This document shows positions 17,629 to 27,799 of a stretch of 64,000 nt of DNA, in pieces. The position numbers were made by a program, and so were the translations under genes. Source of the stretch: Sphingomonas sp. IW22 (lineage in GTDB: Bacteria > Pseudomonadota > Alphaproteobacteria > Sphingomonadales > Sphingomonadaceae); NCBI RefSeq assembly GCF_041321155.1, contig NZ_JBGGWB010000005.1:62001-126000 (forward strand). Direction: 5' to 3'. Position 1 is the first letter of the stretch, and each line of letters opens with the position of its first letter. Below the pieces are notes generated by a model. That model worked only from the letters and a program-made list of their open reading frames with translations, had not been told where the DNA came from and did no database searches.

Positions 17629-19701
17629 TTACGCCAGCATCCGCACCTTCGGCTCCCGGTCATAGAAGCGATGCTTGGCCGCTTCGATAAAGGCCGTGCC
17701 GGTGTCGGTGACGCCTTCATCCGGCTCGACCCCGGCCTTGTCGAGCAGGGGCTTGGCCGCATCGCTGGCGCCGATGGCCTTCAGGTGGCCGAAGGCGTCC
17801 ATGACCCATTGCACGGCGGCGGCTTCCTTCAGCAGCATTGCCGTGCCTTCCGCCGACAGCAGCACCGCCACCGCGTCGAAGATCTGCGAAGGGCTGCCCG
17901 CCAGTTGGCCGTCCGCCGCGCGTTTCGAGCCGTCCGACAGTTTCGCGCCGCCGACCTTGGGCGCCACCAGCACCGGCTTGCCCTTCGCTGCGTCCACCGC
18001 CGCGATCAGTGCGTCGAGCTCCCCAGCATCGGTGCCGTCGGCGATCAGGATGCCCACCGCGCGCCCCTCAAGCGTGGCCTTCATGTTCTTGTGAATCGAC
18101 AGCGCATCGGACGGCTTCATGTCGACGGGCGCACGCGCCGCTTCGGCCTTTTCCGGCAGGTCGATGTTCAGGCCATCGGCCACGCGCTTTGCCAGATCCT
18201 CGTCCACATTGCGCAGATTGGCGACCATGCGCGGGCGGACATGTTCCAGCCCGACCTTCGACAATTCGAACACGAAGGAGGACGCGATATGCGCCTGTTC
18301 GTGCGCGTCCTGCGAGCGGTAGAACAGCCGCGCCTGGCTGTAATGATCGGCGAACAATTCGGCGCGCACGCGCAGTTTCTCGCCCTGTTCGTCGTCGCCG
18401 GTCGCGGCGTTGACCGTCACGAAGCCGCGCGTCGGGCTTTCGCGGGGGCCACCATCCTCGCCTGCCAGGGCAAGGCTGTTGGGTTCGTAATTCGCGCGGC
18501 CCTTGGGCACCTGCGTCTGCATCTTGCCGTCGCGCTGGAAATTGCCGAACGGACAACGCGGCGCGTTGATCGGGATCTGGTGGAAATTGGTCGTGCCCAG
18601 TCGCGAATTCTGGGTGTCGAGATAGCTGAACAGCCGCCCCTGCAGCAGCGGATCGTTCGAAAAATCGATGCCCGGCACGATGTTCGACGGCAGGAACGCG
18701 ACCTGTTCGGTTTCGGCAAAGAAATTGTCCGGGTTACGGTTCAGCGTCAGCTTGCCGATGATGCGGACGGGCACGTCTTCTTCGGGAATCAGCTTGGTCG
18801 CGTCCAGCACGTCATAGGGCTGGGCCCGGGCGAAATCCTCGTCGAACACTTGGATGCCCAGTTCCCATTGGGGAAATGCGCCGGTGTCGATTGCTTCCCA
18901 CAGGTCACGGCGTTGATAGTCGTTGTCGGCGGCCTGAAGCTTCAGCGCCTCGTCCCAAATGGTCGATTGCAGGCCTAGCACCGGCTTCCAGTGGAACTTG
19001 ACGAAATGCGCCTGACCCGCCTCGTTCACCAGCTTGAAGGTGTGGACGCCGAACCCCTCCATCGTGCGGAAGCTGCGCGGCAGCGTGCGGTCAGACATCG
19101 CCCACATCAGCATGTGCGTCGTTTCTGGCATCAGGCTGGCCCAGTCCCAGAAGGTATCGTGCGCGCTGCCCGCTTGGGGATAGGCGCGGTCGGCCTCCAT
19201 CTTCACCGAATGGACGAGGTCGGGGAACTTGATCGCATCCTGAATGAAGAAGACGGGGATGTTGTTGCCGACCAGATCCCAATTCCCCTCCTTGGTGTAG
19301 AACTTCACCGCGAAGCCGCGCACGTCGCGCGGCGTGTCGACCGATCCGGCACCACCCGCGACCGTGGAAAAGCGGACGAACACTTCGGTCTGCTCGCCCT
19401 TTTTGAACACGGCGGCCTTCGACAGGTCGGAGATATCCGCCGTCGCTTCGAACACGCCGTGCGCGCCCGATCCACGCGCATGGACGATGCGTTCAGGGAT
19501 GCGTTCATGGTCGAAGTGGAAGATCTTTTCGCGCAGCACGAAATCTTCCAGCAGGGTCGGGCCACGCGCGCCTGATTTCAGGCTGTTCTGATTGTCGCTG
19601 ATCGGCACGCCGTGGTTGGTGGTCAGCACCGGGACGTCGCCCTGTGCGATCTGGTGGGTTTCGCCGCCATGGCCGGGATTGCGATTTCGGGCGTCGCTCA
19701 T
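17629..19701 (-). CDS. katE: Large-subunit (clade 2) catalase, HPII type
   Basis: 690 residues, close to the long HPII-type catalases. The N-terminal arm contains [20 protein letters not shown]; the catalytic His sits in [13 protein letters not shown]; the distal Asn in [12 protein letters not shown]; the heme-ligand Tyr in [15 protein letters not shown]. The C-terminal ~150 residues form the flavodoxin/DJ-1-like domain specific to large catalases ([40 protein letters not shown]). The enzyme dismutates hydrogen peroxide in the cytosol. It stands alone, divergent from gspF over 111 bases. It has no functional link to the secretion genes, so it appears to have been placed between gspE and gspF. 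Confidence 0.97.
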   Translation of the reverse strand: MSDARNRNPGHGGETHQIAQGDVPVLTTNHGVPISDNQNSLKSGARGPTLLEDFVLREKIFHFDHERIPERIVHARGSGAHGVFEATADISDLSKAAVFKKGEQTEVFVRFSTVAGGAGSVDTPRDVRGFAVKFYTKEGNWDLVGNNIPVFFIQDAIKFPDLVHSVKMEADRAYPQAGSAHDTFWDWASLMPETTHMLMWAMSDRTLPRSFRTMEGFGVHTFKLVNEAGQAHFVKFHWKPVLGLQSTIWDEALKLQAADNDYQRRDLWEAIDTGAFPQWELGIQVFDEDFARAQPYDVLDATKLIPEEDVPVRIIGKLTLNRNPDNFFAETEQVAFLPSNIVPGIDFSNDPLLQGRLFSYLDTQNSRLGTTNFHQIPINAPRCPFGNFQRDGKMQTQVPKGRANYEPNSLALAGEDGGPRESPTRGFVTVNAATGDDEQGEKLRVRAELFADHYSQARLFYRSQDAHEQAHIASSFVFELSKVGLEHVRPRMVANLRNVDEDLAKRVADGLNIDLPEKAEAARAPVDMKPSDALSIHKNMKATLEGRAVGILIADGTDAGELDALIAAVDAAKGKPVLVAPKVGGAKLSDGSKRAADGQLAGSPSQIFDAVAVLLSAEGTAMLLKEAAAVQWVMDAFGHLKAIGASDAAKPLLDKAGVEPDEGVTDTGTAFIEAAKHRFYDREPKVRMLA

Positions 19702-19812
19702 CGTTGGTCCTTTCGAAAGGGGTTGGCCGGTGAACGAGCGAGACGGCGATCATGTCCATCAATAACCAATGTCGATGCTCGCTTTTCTCGATCAGTGCGA
19801 TTAACTCGCGCC

Positions 19813-21039
19813 ATGACCGCCTATGCCTGGCGCGCCGCCGATCGATCGGGCGCGAGCAAGAAAGGGATTATCGAGGCTTCGTCGCCCGCCGCGGCGCGCG
19901 CGATGCTGCGCGAACAGTCCTTGCTGCCGCTGTCGGTCGAACCGGCCAATGATCGTGGGCCCGCGGTGGGCGGGATCAAGCTGCCGTCGCTTCGCCGCCG
20001 GGGCCTGTCAGCGCGGCAACTGGCGACCGTGACGCGCCAGATTTCGACGCTGGTCGGGTCGGACATCACGATCGAGGAATCGCTGCGGCTGGTGGCCGCC
20101 CAATCGGAGGTGCCCGCCGTCACCGCGCTGTTGACCGATGTGCGCGGCGCGATCCTGGACGGGCGCAGCTTTGCCGCGGCGCTGGGCCTGCATCCGAAAG
20201 GCTTCCCCGAATTCTACCGCGCGTCGGTGGCGGCGGGGGAACAGTCGGGCAAGCTGGCCAGCGTGCTGGATCATCTGGCCGAGTTTGTCGAAAACCGGCA
20301 GGCCAATGGCCAGAAGCTGCAACTGGCGCTGCTGTATCCCGCGCTGCTGGCGACGGTCAGTTTCGGCATGATGGTGCTGCTGATGGTCTATGTCGTGCCC
20401 GACATCGTGCGCGTATTCGTGTCGCGCGGTGCCGAATTGCCGTTCCTGACCCGCGCGCTGATCGCGGTCAGCGCGTTCTTGCAGAATTATGGCCTGTACA
20501 TGCTGTTGGTCGGAGCCGTCGCGTTTCTGATCTTTGGCCGATGGGGGCGTGTGCCCGCAAACCGGCTGCGGCTGCACCGCTTCTTCAACGAAACGCGGCC
20601 GTTCGCGCGGTTCAGCCGCCAGTTCAACGCGGCGCGCTTCGCCGGCAGCCTGGCGACGCTGGTGGAAAGCGCGGTGCCGTTGGTCGAGGCGTTGCAGGCC
20701 GCCGCCGCCGTAACGCCCAATCTGTTCGTCCGTGAAAAGGCGTTCGCCATCGCCGCGCGCGTGCGCGAAGGGATCAGCCTGCGCGCCGCGATGGCCGAAA
20801 GCGGTGTGTTCCCGTCGATGCTGGTCGCCATCGTCGCATCGGGCGAATCGAGCGGGCGGCTGGCCCCGGCGCTGGGCCGCGCATCGGGGGAGCTTGAGCG
20901 CGAACTGGACGCACTGGTCGCCACGCTGGTCGCGCTGGTCGAGCCGCTGGTGCTGCTGCTGATGGGCGGGCTGGTGCTGATGATGGTGCTGGCGATCCTG
21001 TTGCCGATCATCAACCTGAACAATCTGGTGCAGATCTAG
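19813..21039 (+). CDS. gspF: Type II secretion inner-membrane protein GspF
   Basis: 408 residues, the usual GspF length, starting MTAYAWRAADRSGASKKGII. Two repeated cytosolic helical domains (TRQISTLVGSDITIEESLRL in the first; FAGSLATLVESAVPLVEALQ in the second) alternate with three membrane segments (ALLYPALLATVSFGMMVLLM near 175-195; YMLLVGAVAFLIFG near 225; VLLLMGGLVLMMVLAILLPI at the C-terminus). GspF is the polytopic hub of the platform, contacting GspE, GspL and GspM. It is separated from gspE by the SIMPL and katE genes on the other strand, so it must have its own promoter in 19702-19812. Confidence 0.96.
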   Translation: MTAYAWRAADRSGASKKGIIEASSPAAARAMLREQSLLPLSVEPANDRGPAVGGIKLPSLRRRGLSARQLATVTRQISTLVGSDITIEESLRLVAAQSEVPAVTALLTDVRGAILDGRSFAAALGLHPKGFPEFYRASVAAGEQSGKLASVLDHLAEFVENRQANGQKLQLALLYPALLATVSFGMMVLLMVYVVPDIVRVFVSRGAELPFLTRALIAVSAFLQNYGLYMLLVGAVAFLIFGRWGRVPANRLRLHRFFNETRPFARFSRQFNAARFAGSLATLVESAVPLVEALQAAAAVTPNLFVREKAFAIAARVREGISLRAAMAESGVFPSMLVAIVASGESSGRLAPALGRASGELERELDALVATLVALVEPLVLLLMGGLVLMMVLAILLPIINLNNLVQI

Positions 21040-21102
21040 CTCAGCGCTTGCCACCCGCCTCAGCCATGCCGTAGCGACGCGGGCGAGAGAGAGGGGCCTT
21101 AC

Positions 21103-23163
21103 ATGATTGATTTGCTCGCAACCGCGCCACTGGCGCTGGCGATTGCCGCGACGCCGCCGCGTGAAGAGAGCGAGCCGCAGGCAATTGTGGTGACGGGCCG
21201 GGGCCTGGACCTGCCGGAAAACAGCAGCAATGCCCGCGTCGTCATCGACCGCGACCGCGCAACCGATACCGCCAGCGGCCGGCTGGAGGACGTCCTGGGC
21301 GATATCGCGGGCCTGCAATCCTTTCGCCGTGCCGATTCGCGGTCGGCCAATCCGACCGCACAGGGCATCACCCTGCGCGGGCTGGGCGGCAATGCGGCCA
21401 GCCGCGCGCTGCTGATCATCGACGGCGTGCCACAGGCCGATCCGTTCGGCGGCTGGATCGCCTTTCCCGCCTATTCGACCGACCGTATCGGCGCGGTGCG
21501 CGTGCGGCGTGGCGGCGGCAGCGGCCGGTGGGGATCGGGCGCGATCGGCGGCGTGATCGAGATCGACAGCGCCACGCCCGATCAGCTGCGCCCGCTGACC
21601 GCCGAAATCGCCTATGGGGAGCGCAACGCCGTCGACGCCCGCACGACCGCGACGCTTGAGCGCGGCAGCGGTTTTGCCACGCTGTCGGCGGGTTATATGC
21701 GCGGCGACGGCTTTTTTCCGATCGTCGAGGAAGATCGCGGCGCGGTGGACCGGGCCGCGCCCTATGAACAGTTCAACGCTGCGTTGCGTGGTGTCGTGCG
21801 GATCGCGCCCGAACTGGAATTGCAGACGACGGTTCAGGGTTTCACCGACCGGCGCGACCGGGGCATCGCCTTTACCGAGATCGAAAGCGACGGCGCGGAT
21901 GCCAGCGTGCGGCTGGTCGGCAAGGGCGACTGGCGCTTTTCGGTGCTGGGCTATGTCCAGACCCGGCGCTTCGCCAGCAACTTTGCCAGTGTCAGCGACG
22001 ACCGGACATCGGCCAATCAGGTGCTGAACCAGTATAACACACCCGGCACCGGCATTGGCGGTCGGGTGGAGATCATGCCGCCGCTTGGCCCCGATATCGA
22101 CCTGGCGGTGGGCGCCGATGTGCGCGCGCTGTCGGGGGAGACGCAGGAGCTTTACACCTTTGTCGCGGGCAGCCCGACCCGGCGGCGTGAGGCCGGCGGC
22201 GCGACGCGCACACTGGGCGCCTTTGCCAGCCTGTCGGCGCGGCTGGGTCCGGTCCGGCTTGAGGGTGAGGGGCGGATCGACGGGTGGCGGATCACCAATG
22301 GCCGGCTGTTCGAAACCGCGCTGGCGGGCGGGACGCTGACCGACACCGACTTTGCCGATCGTTCGGGCAGCGAGGCGACGGGGCATGTCGGGCTGGCATG
22401 GACATTCGCCCAGCCGCTGACGCTGCGTGCCGCCGCCTATCGCGCATGGCGCCTTCCGACACCCAACGAACTTTATCGCCCATTCCGCGCGGGCGCCGAC
22501 GCCACGGCCGCCAATGCCGAACTGCGCCCCGAGACCATGGAGGGGTATGAGGGCGGAATCGACCTGGCGCTTGGGTCGCGCGTGACGTTGGGCGCCACGC
22601 TGTTCCGCAACGTGCTGAACGACGCGATCGCCAATGTGACCATCGCGCGCGGGCCGGGCACGTTTCCCGGTGTCGGCTTCGTATCGGGCGCGGGCTTTTA
22701 TCGCCGCCGCGACAATCTTGAGGCGATCCGCTCAACCGGTGTCGAGGTTGATGCGCGCGCGTCGCTGGGCGAATTCAGCATGGCTGCGTCCTATGCCTGG
22801 GTCGATGCAGAGGTGGCGGGCGGATCGCTTGCCCCCACGCTGGACGGTGCGCGACCGGCGCAGGTGCCGGAGCATCAGGCATCGGCAACGCTTGGCTGGG
22901 TACGCGGCAATTGGGGCGCGGGTGCAACGGTGCGTTATGTCAGCAGCCAGTTCGAGGACGATCAGAACAGCCGCCCGCTGAACGACGCGGTGACCGTCGA
23001 TGCCACCGTGTCGATGCCGCTGGCGCGCGGCGCCCGCCTGTTTGCGCGGGGCGAAAATCTGTTCGATGCGCGGGTCGAAACGGGCTTCAGCAACGACGCC
23101 GTCGAACGCGCCCGCCCACGCCAGTTGTGGATCGGCCTGCGTTTCGGGGGTGGCGCGGGCTGA
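21103..23163 (+). CDS. TonB-dependent outer-membrane receptor
   Basis: 686 residues, start ATG 21103 after GAGAGAGAGGGG. The short N-terminus MIDLLATAPLALAIAATPP acts as signal peptide; a TonB-box-like AIVVTGRG follows. The plug domain has VLGDIAGLQSFRRADSRSAN, LRGLGGNAASRALLIIDGVP and VRRGGGSGRWGSGAIGGVIE. The remaining ~550 residues alternate as a 22-stranded barrel ending in PRQLWIGLRFGGG. Siderophore, cobalamin or sugar could be the ligand; no neighbouring transport gene decides this. It lies 63 bases after gspF and may share its transcript. Confidence 0.92.
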   Translation: MIDLLATAPLALAIAATPPREESEPQAIVVTGRGLDLPENSSNARVVIDRDRATDTASGRLEDVLGDIAGLQSFRRADSRSANPTAQGITLRGLGGNAASRALLIIDGVPQADPFGGWIAFPAYSTDRIGAVRVRRGGGSGRWGSGAIGGVIEIDSATPDQLRPLTAEIAYGERNAVDARTTATLERGSGFATLSAGYMRGDGFFPIVEEDRGAVDRAAPYEQFNAALRGVVRIAPELELQTTVQGFTDRRDRGIAFTEIESDGADASVRLVGKGDWRFSVLGYVQTRRFASNFASVSDDRTSANQVLNQYNTPGTGIGGRVEIMPPLGPDIDLAVGADVRALSGETQELYTFVAGSPTRRREAGGATRTLGAFASLSARLGPVRLEGEGRIDGWRITNGRLFETALAGGTLTDTDFADRSGSEATGHVGLAWTFAQPLTLRAAAYRAWRLPTPNELYRPFRAGADATAANAELRPETMEGYEGGIDLALGSRVTLGATLFRNVLNDAIANVTIARGPGTFPGVGFVSGAGFYRRRDNLEAIRSTGVEVDARASLGEFSMAASYAWVDAEVAGGSLAPTLDGARPAQVPEHQASATLGWVRGNWGAGATVRYVSSQFEDDQNSRPLNDAVTVDATVSMPLARGARLFARGENLFDARVETGFSNDAVERARPRQLWIGLRFGGGAG

Positions 23164-23238
23164 GTGCATCCGCGCCCTTTTGTCGCGGAGCAGGCGATGA
23201 GGGGTGCGCGGGCGCGGTAAACCGCCTATCTCCGGCAA

Positions 23239-25491
23239 ATGCGTAACCGCCCAGGGCTTCCCAGCCGCCAGCAGATCCTCGATTTCATCGCCCAGTCGGA
23301 CAAGCCCGCCGGCAAGCGGGAGATCGCCCGCGCCTTTGCCCTGTCGGGCGCGGACAAGATCGCGCTGAAGGCGTTGTTGAAGGACATGACGGACGAGGGG
23401 TTGATCGACGTCGCCCCCGGCCGCGCGTTTCACCGCATGGGCGGTGTGCCCAAAGTGACAGTGCTGCGCGTCGTCGATGTCGATGGTGATGCCGTCTGGG
23501 CCGTGCCTGAGCGCTGGGAGGCGGAGGGCATTCCCCAACCGCGCCTGCGCGTGATCGAACGGGGACGGCGGCAATCGGCGCTCGGCCCCGGCGACCGCAT
23601 CCTCGCCCGGACCGAGGAAGCAGGTAATGGCTGGCTGGCGCATCCGATGAAGACGCTGGCGCGCGGCGAGGAACAGATCCTTGGCGTGCTGCGCGAAGAG
23701 GGCGGGCGCCTGTTCCTGGGCGGGCTGGACAAGAAGGTCGGCCGCGACGTGCCCGTGGTTGATCGCGGCGACGCGGAGCCGGGCGACTTGGTGCTGGCGG
23801 AAAAGACCGGACGCCCGCCGCGCATCATGGCCAAGGTGGTCGAACGGCTGGGCGACCCGTTCGCCCCGCGCAGCTTTTCGATGATCGCCATCCACAAGCA
23901 TGGCATTCCCAACGTCTTTTCGCCCGACCTGATCGACGAGGCGACGCGCATCGCCCGGCAGCCGCTGGGCGAGGATCGGGAGGATCTGCGCCACCTGCCC
24001 ATCGTCGCCATCGACCCCGCCGATGCGCGCGACCATGACGATGCCGTCTGGGCGACCCCCGATGACGACCCGGCCAATGCGGAGGGTTTCCGCGCCATCG
24101 TCGCCATTGCCGATGTGTCCTTCTACGTCCGCCCCGGGTCGCTTCTGGACAAGGAAGCGCGCAAGCGGGGCAATTCGGTTTATTTCCCCGACCGCGTCGT
24201 GCCGATGCTGCCTGAAGTGCTGTCGGCGAATGTCTGTTCGCTGAAGGAAGGCGTCGATCGCGCGGCGCTGGTCTGTCATCTTCGCATCGGCAAGGATGGC
24301 GAGCTTCGCGAATGGCGTTTTTCGCGGGCAGTGGTGCGGATCGCGGCCAACATCGCTTATGAAGACGCACAGGCGGCGGTCGATGCCGCGGGCGCGGGGG
24401 AGGAACCGTCGACGGTCGCACCCGACCTGACGCGCGACGCACTGTTGCCCCTTTGGAATTGCTGGGCCGCGCTCAGCCGCGCACGCGACAGCCGCAGCCC
24501 GCTGGACCTCGACCTGCCCGAACGGCGCGTGGTGCTGGATGAAAAGGGCCGCATCCTGTCGGTTGCCCCGCGCGAGCGGCTGGACGCACACCGGCTGATC
24601 GAGGATTTTATGATTGCCGCCAACGTGGCTGCGGCGAAGGCGCTGGAGCGCAAGAAGGCGCCGGTCATGTACCGCATCCACGAACCGCCCAGCCGGGAAA
24701 AGCTGGTCGCGCTGAAGGATTATCTCAAGACCTTCGACCTCAGCTTCGCGCTGGGGCAGGTGGTGAAGCCCGGCACCTTCAACCACATCCTCGGTACGCT
24801 GAAGGAGCACGAAGCGCGTGAGGAAATCATGACGCAGGTGCTGCGGACGCAGACGCAGGCCTATTATGGACCGGAAAATGCCGGGCATTTCGGGCTGGCG
24901 CTGGGCAGCTACGCGCACTTTACCTCGCCCATCCGGCGTTATGCCGACCTGATCGTCCACCGTTCGCTGGTCGATGCGTACAAGCTGGGCGCGGGCGGGC
25001 TGTCGAAGGAAGATGCGGCCAACATGGCGCGCGTGGGCGAGTTGATCTCAGGGCTTGAGCGCCGGGCGATGGAGGCGGAGCGGGAGACGATCGACCGTTA
25101 TGTCGCCGCCTATCTGGCCGACCATGTGGGTGAGGTGATGGACGCCAAGATCACGGGCGTCGCCGCGTTCGGCTTTTTCGCGACGGTGGAGGGCGTGGGC
25201 GGCGACGGGCTGGTCCCTGCGCGCGATCTGGGCCGCGAATATTTCCGCCATGACGAAGCGGGCCAGCGGCTGGTGGGTGAGGAAACGGGCGAGTTCTTTG
25301 CGCTGGGCCAGCGGCTGAAGCTGCGTCTGGTGGAGGCCAATCCCGTGTCCGGCGCGCTGCGGTTCGAACTGCCCGACGGCAAGGGTTCGGGGAGCGGGGA
25401 GCGGCCCGACGGACGGCGCGGCCCCCCGCCACGGGTCATGAAGCGGCGCGGACGCCCCGCCAATATCCGCCATCAGGGCAAGCGGCGCTAA
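23239..25491 (+). CDS. rnr: Ribonuclease R
   Basis: 750 residues. Order of domains: N-terminal winged helix (GLPSRQQILDFIAQSDKPAG), cold-shock domains, the RNB catalytic domain with DPADARDHDDAVWA (metal-binding Asp cluster) and YAHFTSPIRRYADLIVHRSL, then an S1 domain near the C-terminus (VGEVMDAKITGVAAFGFFAT) and a basic Arg/Gly tail (MKRRGRPANIRHQGKRR). It is a processive 3'-5' exoribonuclease that unwinds structured RNA, acting in RNA quality control and rRNA turnover. It is transcribed alone; the next gene converges. Confidence 0.97.
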   Translation: MRNRPGLPSRQQILDFIAQSDKPAGKREIARAFALSGADKIALKALLKDMTDEGLIDVAPGRAFHRMGGVPKVTVLRVVDVDGDAVWAVPERWEAEGIPQPRLRVIERGRRQSALGPGDRILARTEEAGNGWLAHPMKTLARGEEQILGVLREEGGRLFLGGLDKKVGRDVPVVDRGDAEPGDLVLAEKTGRPPRIMAKVVERLGDPFAPRSFSMIAIHKHGIPNVFSPDLIDEATRIARQPLGEDREDLRHLPIVAIDPADARDHDDAVWATPDDDPANAEGFRAIVAIADVSFYVRPGSLLDKEARKRGNSVYFPDRVVPMLPEVLSANVCSLKEGVDRAALVCHLRIGKDGELREWRFSRAVVRIAANIAYEDAQAAVDAAGAGEEPSTVAPDLTRDALLPLWNCWAALSRARDSRSPLDLDLPERRVVLDEKGRILSVAPRERLDAHRLIEDFMIAANVAAAKALERKKAPVMYRIHEPPSREKLVALKDYLKTFDLSFALGQVVKPGTFNHILGTLKEHEAREEIMTQVLRTQTQAYYGPENAGHFGLALGSYAHFTSPIRRYADLIVHRSLVDAYKLGAGGLSKEDAANMARVGELISGLERRAMEAERETIDRYVAAYLADHVGEVMDAKITGVAAFGFFATVEGVGGDGLVPARDLGREYFRHDEAGQRLVGEETGEFFALGQRLKLRLVEANPVSGALRFELPDGKGSGSGERPDGRRGPPPRVMKRRGRPANIRHQGKRR

Positions 25492-25506
25492 GGCGCGCCG
25501 CGCGCC

Positions 25507-26034
25507 TCAACGCTCTTCCAGCCGGGGCATCAGCTCGACGAAATTGCAGGGCCGGTGGTCGATGTCGAGCTGTTGCGACAGGATGCCGTCCCAGCCATCC
25601 TTCACGGCGCCGGTCGATCCGGGCAGCGCGAAGATATAGGTGCCGCGCGCCACGCCGGCACATGCCCGCGACTGGATGGTCGATGTGCCGATCTTCTGAA
25701 AGCTGATCCAGCGGAACAGCTCTCCGAAACCGGGGATTTCCTTGTCGACGACGCGCGCCAGCGCCTCTGGCGTCACGTCGCGGCCGGTCACGCCGGTGCC
25801 GCCGGTGGTCACGACCACCTCGACCGCCGGATCGTCGATCCAGCCGTGCAGCCGCGCGACGATCAGGTCCACCTCGTCACGGACGATCGCACGGTCGGCC
25901 AGCTCGTGCCCCGCCGCGCCCAGCCGCTCGACCAGTGCGTCGCCCGACCGGTCCTCCGCCAGACCGCGCGTGTCGGAAATCGTCAGTACGGCAATGCGGA
26001 CCGGGCGGCGGACCCGGCCGTCGTCACCGGGCAC
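25507..26034 (-). CDS. moaB: Molybdenum cofactor biosynthesis protein B
   Basis: 175 residues from a GTG start; no ATG precedes the conserved first strand [20 protein letters not shown]. The MPT-binding motif [20 protein letters not shown] and the downstream [20 protein letters not shown] and [18 protein letters not shown] are typical of MoaB/MogA. The enzyme adenylylates molybdopterin before molybdenum insertion. The start overlaps the end of the lytic transglycosylase gene by 11 bases, so it is the third gene of a UDG-slt-moaB operon. Confidence 0.95.
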   Translation of the reverse strand: MPGDDGRVRRPVRIAVLTISDTRGLAEDRSGDALVERLGAAGHELADRAIVRDEVDLIVARLHGWIDDPAVEVVVTTGGTGVTGRDVTPEALARVVDKEIPGFGELFRWISFQKIGTSTIQSRACAGVARGTYIFALPGSTGAVKDGWDGILSQQLDIDHRPCNFVELMPRLEER

Positions 26035-27799
26035 GAATATTGTCGCGGCGCGTGTTGACGGCGGTTGCCCCCTTCATTCCGGGAAAGCGCGGCCACATGC
26101 CCTGTGCCAGCGCGCCACGGCTGCTCGACGGCTTGCCCGCCTGAAGCTCGTACATCCAGTAGTTGCGCAGCACCGTCATGACGTAACCGCGCGTTTCCCA
26201 GTACGGAATGCTCTCGATGTACAACAGCGGGTCGCCGCCGTCCTTCGAGGTCATGTTCCATGCCTCAACCGGCGACGGCCCCGCATTATAGGCGGCGATG
26301 ACCTTTGGCAGCAGCCCGCCGGTCGCGGGCATGTCGCGCAGCTTTTCCAGATAGCTCTGCCCGACCTCGATATTGGTCGACGGGCGCGACAAAGCGGAGC
26401 GGTCGATGACGCTGGTCATCCCCTTGGCACGGGCGATGTCGGTCGCGGCGGCGGGCATGATCTGCATCAGGCCATAGGCGCCCGCCGGCGACACCACGGT
26501 CGAGCGGAAGCGCGATTCTTGCAACGTGTGGGCATAAACCAGCGCCTTGTCCACGCGCCAGCCGCCATCGGGCGTCCAGTCGGGCGCGGGATAGCGGGTC
26601 GCTACCTGAGGCCGGGCGCCGGGCGGGCAATTATGTGACAGCCAGATCTGGGCGGCAGGCAGGTTCAGCGCACCCGCCAGCCGTGCCAGAGAGGCGTATT
26701 CACCACCATCGCCGATCCGCGCCTGATGCTTGAGCAGGTCAGCGGCCATGTCCTCTTCACCGATCTCAACCAGCGCGGCGGCGACGCGGATGTTGGGCCG
26801 CCGCTCCAGCGCCTTCCAATCGGCGCCGGCGGTGCGATCGGGCAGGCGGTCGGTCGCCTCGGCAATGCCCAGCGCCTGACGCGACAACATGCCGTAGAAG
26901 GTTTCATTATACTGAGCCGCAGCCTGAAGGCGGGACTGGATCAGGTCGGGGCGCGCACAGGCCATGTCGGCGCGCGCCGCCCAGTAATGGCCGGCCGCGC
27001 GCAGGTCGACATCGGTTGCGCGCTGGGCAACGGCGGCAAAGGCGATCTGGGCGGCGCGGCAGTCGCGCTGGCGCCATGCGGCGAGGCCCTGAACCCAATC
27101 GGCCTGCGGGACCCATTCGCCGGTCCCGGCCTGAGCCGCAGCGGCGACGCGGCGCGCATTGGCATCGTCGCCCATCAGATAATAGATCCACGCCACGCGC
27201 TGGCGCCATTCGGTCAGCGCTTCAGGCGTCAGGCGACCCTCATATTCGTTCACTAGCGTTTCGGCCGCGGGACCGTCATCAGCCTTGATGAAGGGTACGG
27301 CGCGCTGGGCCACTTCGGCGGCGGCGGCATCGCTGGCCGTTCCCTTCAACCGGATGCGGTTGGGCGCACCATCGACCCAGATCAGGCGCTGTGCCGTGGG
27401 CAGCGAAGGGAGCGTTTCGGCCCCGCGCAGCTTGGCGAGGCGAGCGATCTGGGGCGCCTGCGGCAATTCGGGTGCTTCGGCCAGCAGGCCCATCAGCGGC
27501 ACCAGCTCGACCTTTGGCGAACCCTTGGCCGTGTAAAGCTCTGCGCGGGCCAGCGCGTGGAGCGGGCCGGGGCGCATCGCGTCCAGTTGCAGCTGCGCGT
27601 CGGTCCAGCGCTGTTCGCGGATCGCGGCAAAGACCGCGCGATACGCAGTGCGCTGGCCGTCATCCAACTGTTGCGGGATGCCGCGATTGGCGGCGGCGCT
27701 GCGCACGGGCAGCTTGTCGTCATTCGGCTCGCCCGCGACGGCGATGCCGGGCAGCGCGACCAGACTGAACAGCGCCACGGCGCCAAGGCTGATGTTCAT
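26024..27799 (-). CDS. slt: Soluble lytic murein transglycosylase
   Basis: 591 residues from ATG 27799, which overlaps the upstream stop (TAATG). Signal peptide [24 protein letters not shown] long alpha-superhelical region (about 40-410, TPR-like helices with many Ala) precedes the C-terminal SLT domain. There the catalytic Glu lies in [15 protein letters not shown], followed by [29 protein letters not shown] and [15 protein letters not shown]. It cleaves the MurNAc-GlcNAc bond to give 1,6-anhydro ends in the periplasm. The layout matches E. coli Slt70-like enzymes. Confidence 0.95.
   Translation of the reverse strand: MNISLGAVALFSLVALPGIAVAGEPNDDKLPVRSAAANRGIPQQLDDGQRTAYRAVFAAIREQRWTDAQLQLDAMRPGPLHALARAELYTAKGSPKVELVPLMGLLAEAPELPQAPQIARLAKLRGAETLPSLPTAQRLIWVDGAPNRIRLKGTASDAAAAEVAQRAVPFIKADDGPAAETLVNEYEGRLTPEALTEWRQRVAWIYYLMGDDANARRVAAAAQAGTGEWVPQADWVQGLAAWRQRDCRAAQIAFAAVAQRATDVDLRAAGHYWAARADMACARPDLIQSRLQAAAQYNETFYGMLSRQALGIAEATDRLPDRTAGADWKALERRPNIRVAAALVEIGEEDMAADLLKHQARIGDGGEYASLARLAGALNLPAAQIWLSHNCPPGARPQVATRYPAPDWTPDGGWRVDKALVYAHTLQESRFRSTVVSPAGAYGLMQIMPAAATDIARAKGMTSVIDRSALSRPSTNIEVGQSYLEKLRDMPATGGLLPKVIAAYNAGPSPVEAWNMTSKDGGDPLLYIESIPYWETRGYVMTVLRNYWMYELQAGKPSSSRGALAQGMWPRFPGMKGATAVNTRRDNIRAR

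Noticed and set aside
17629..19701. Possible recent transfer of katE into the T2SS locus.
   Set aside because: The gene interrupts the gsp genes, but its base composition and codon use look like the neighbours, and no mobile element or direct repeat flanks it.
19757..19777. CATCAATAACCAATGTCGATG upstream of katE looked like a possible OxyR site (ATC…GAT arms).
   Set aside because: The spacing between the ATC and GAT halves is 13, not the 9 usual for alphaproteobacterial OxyR boxes, and no second half-site pair is seen.
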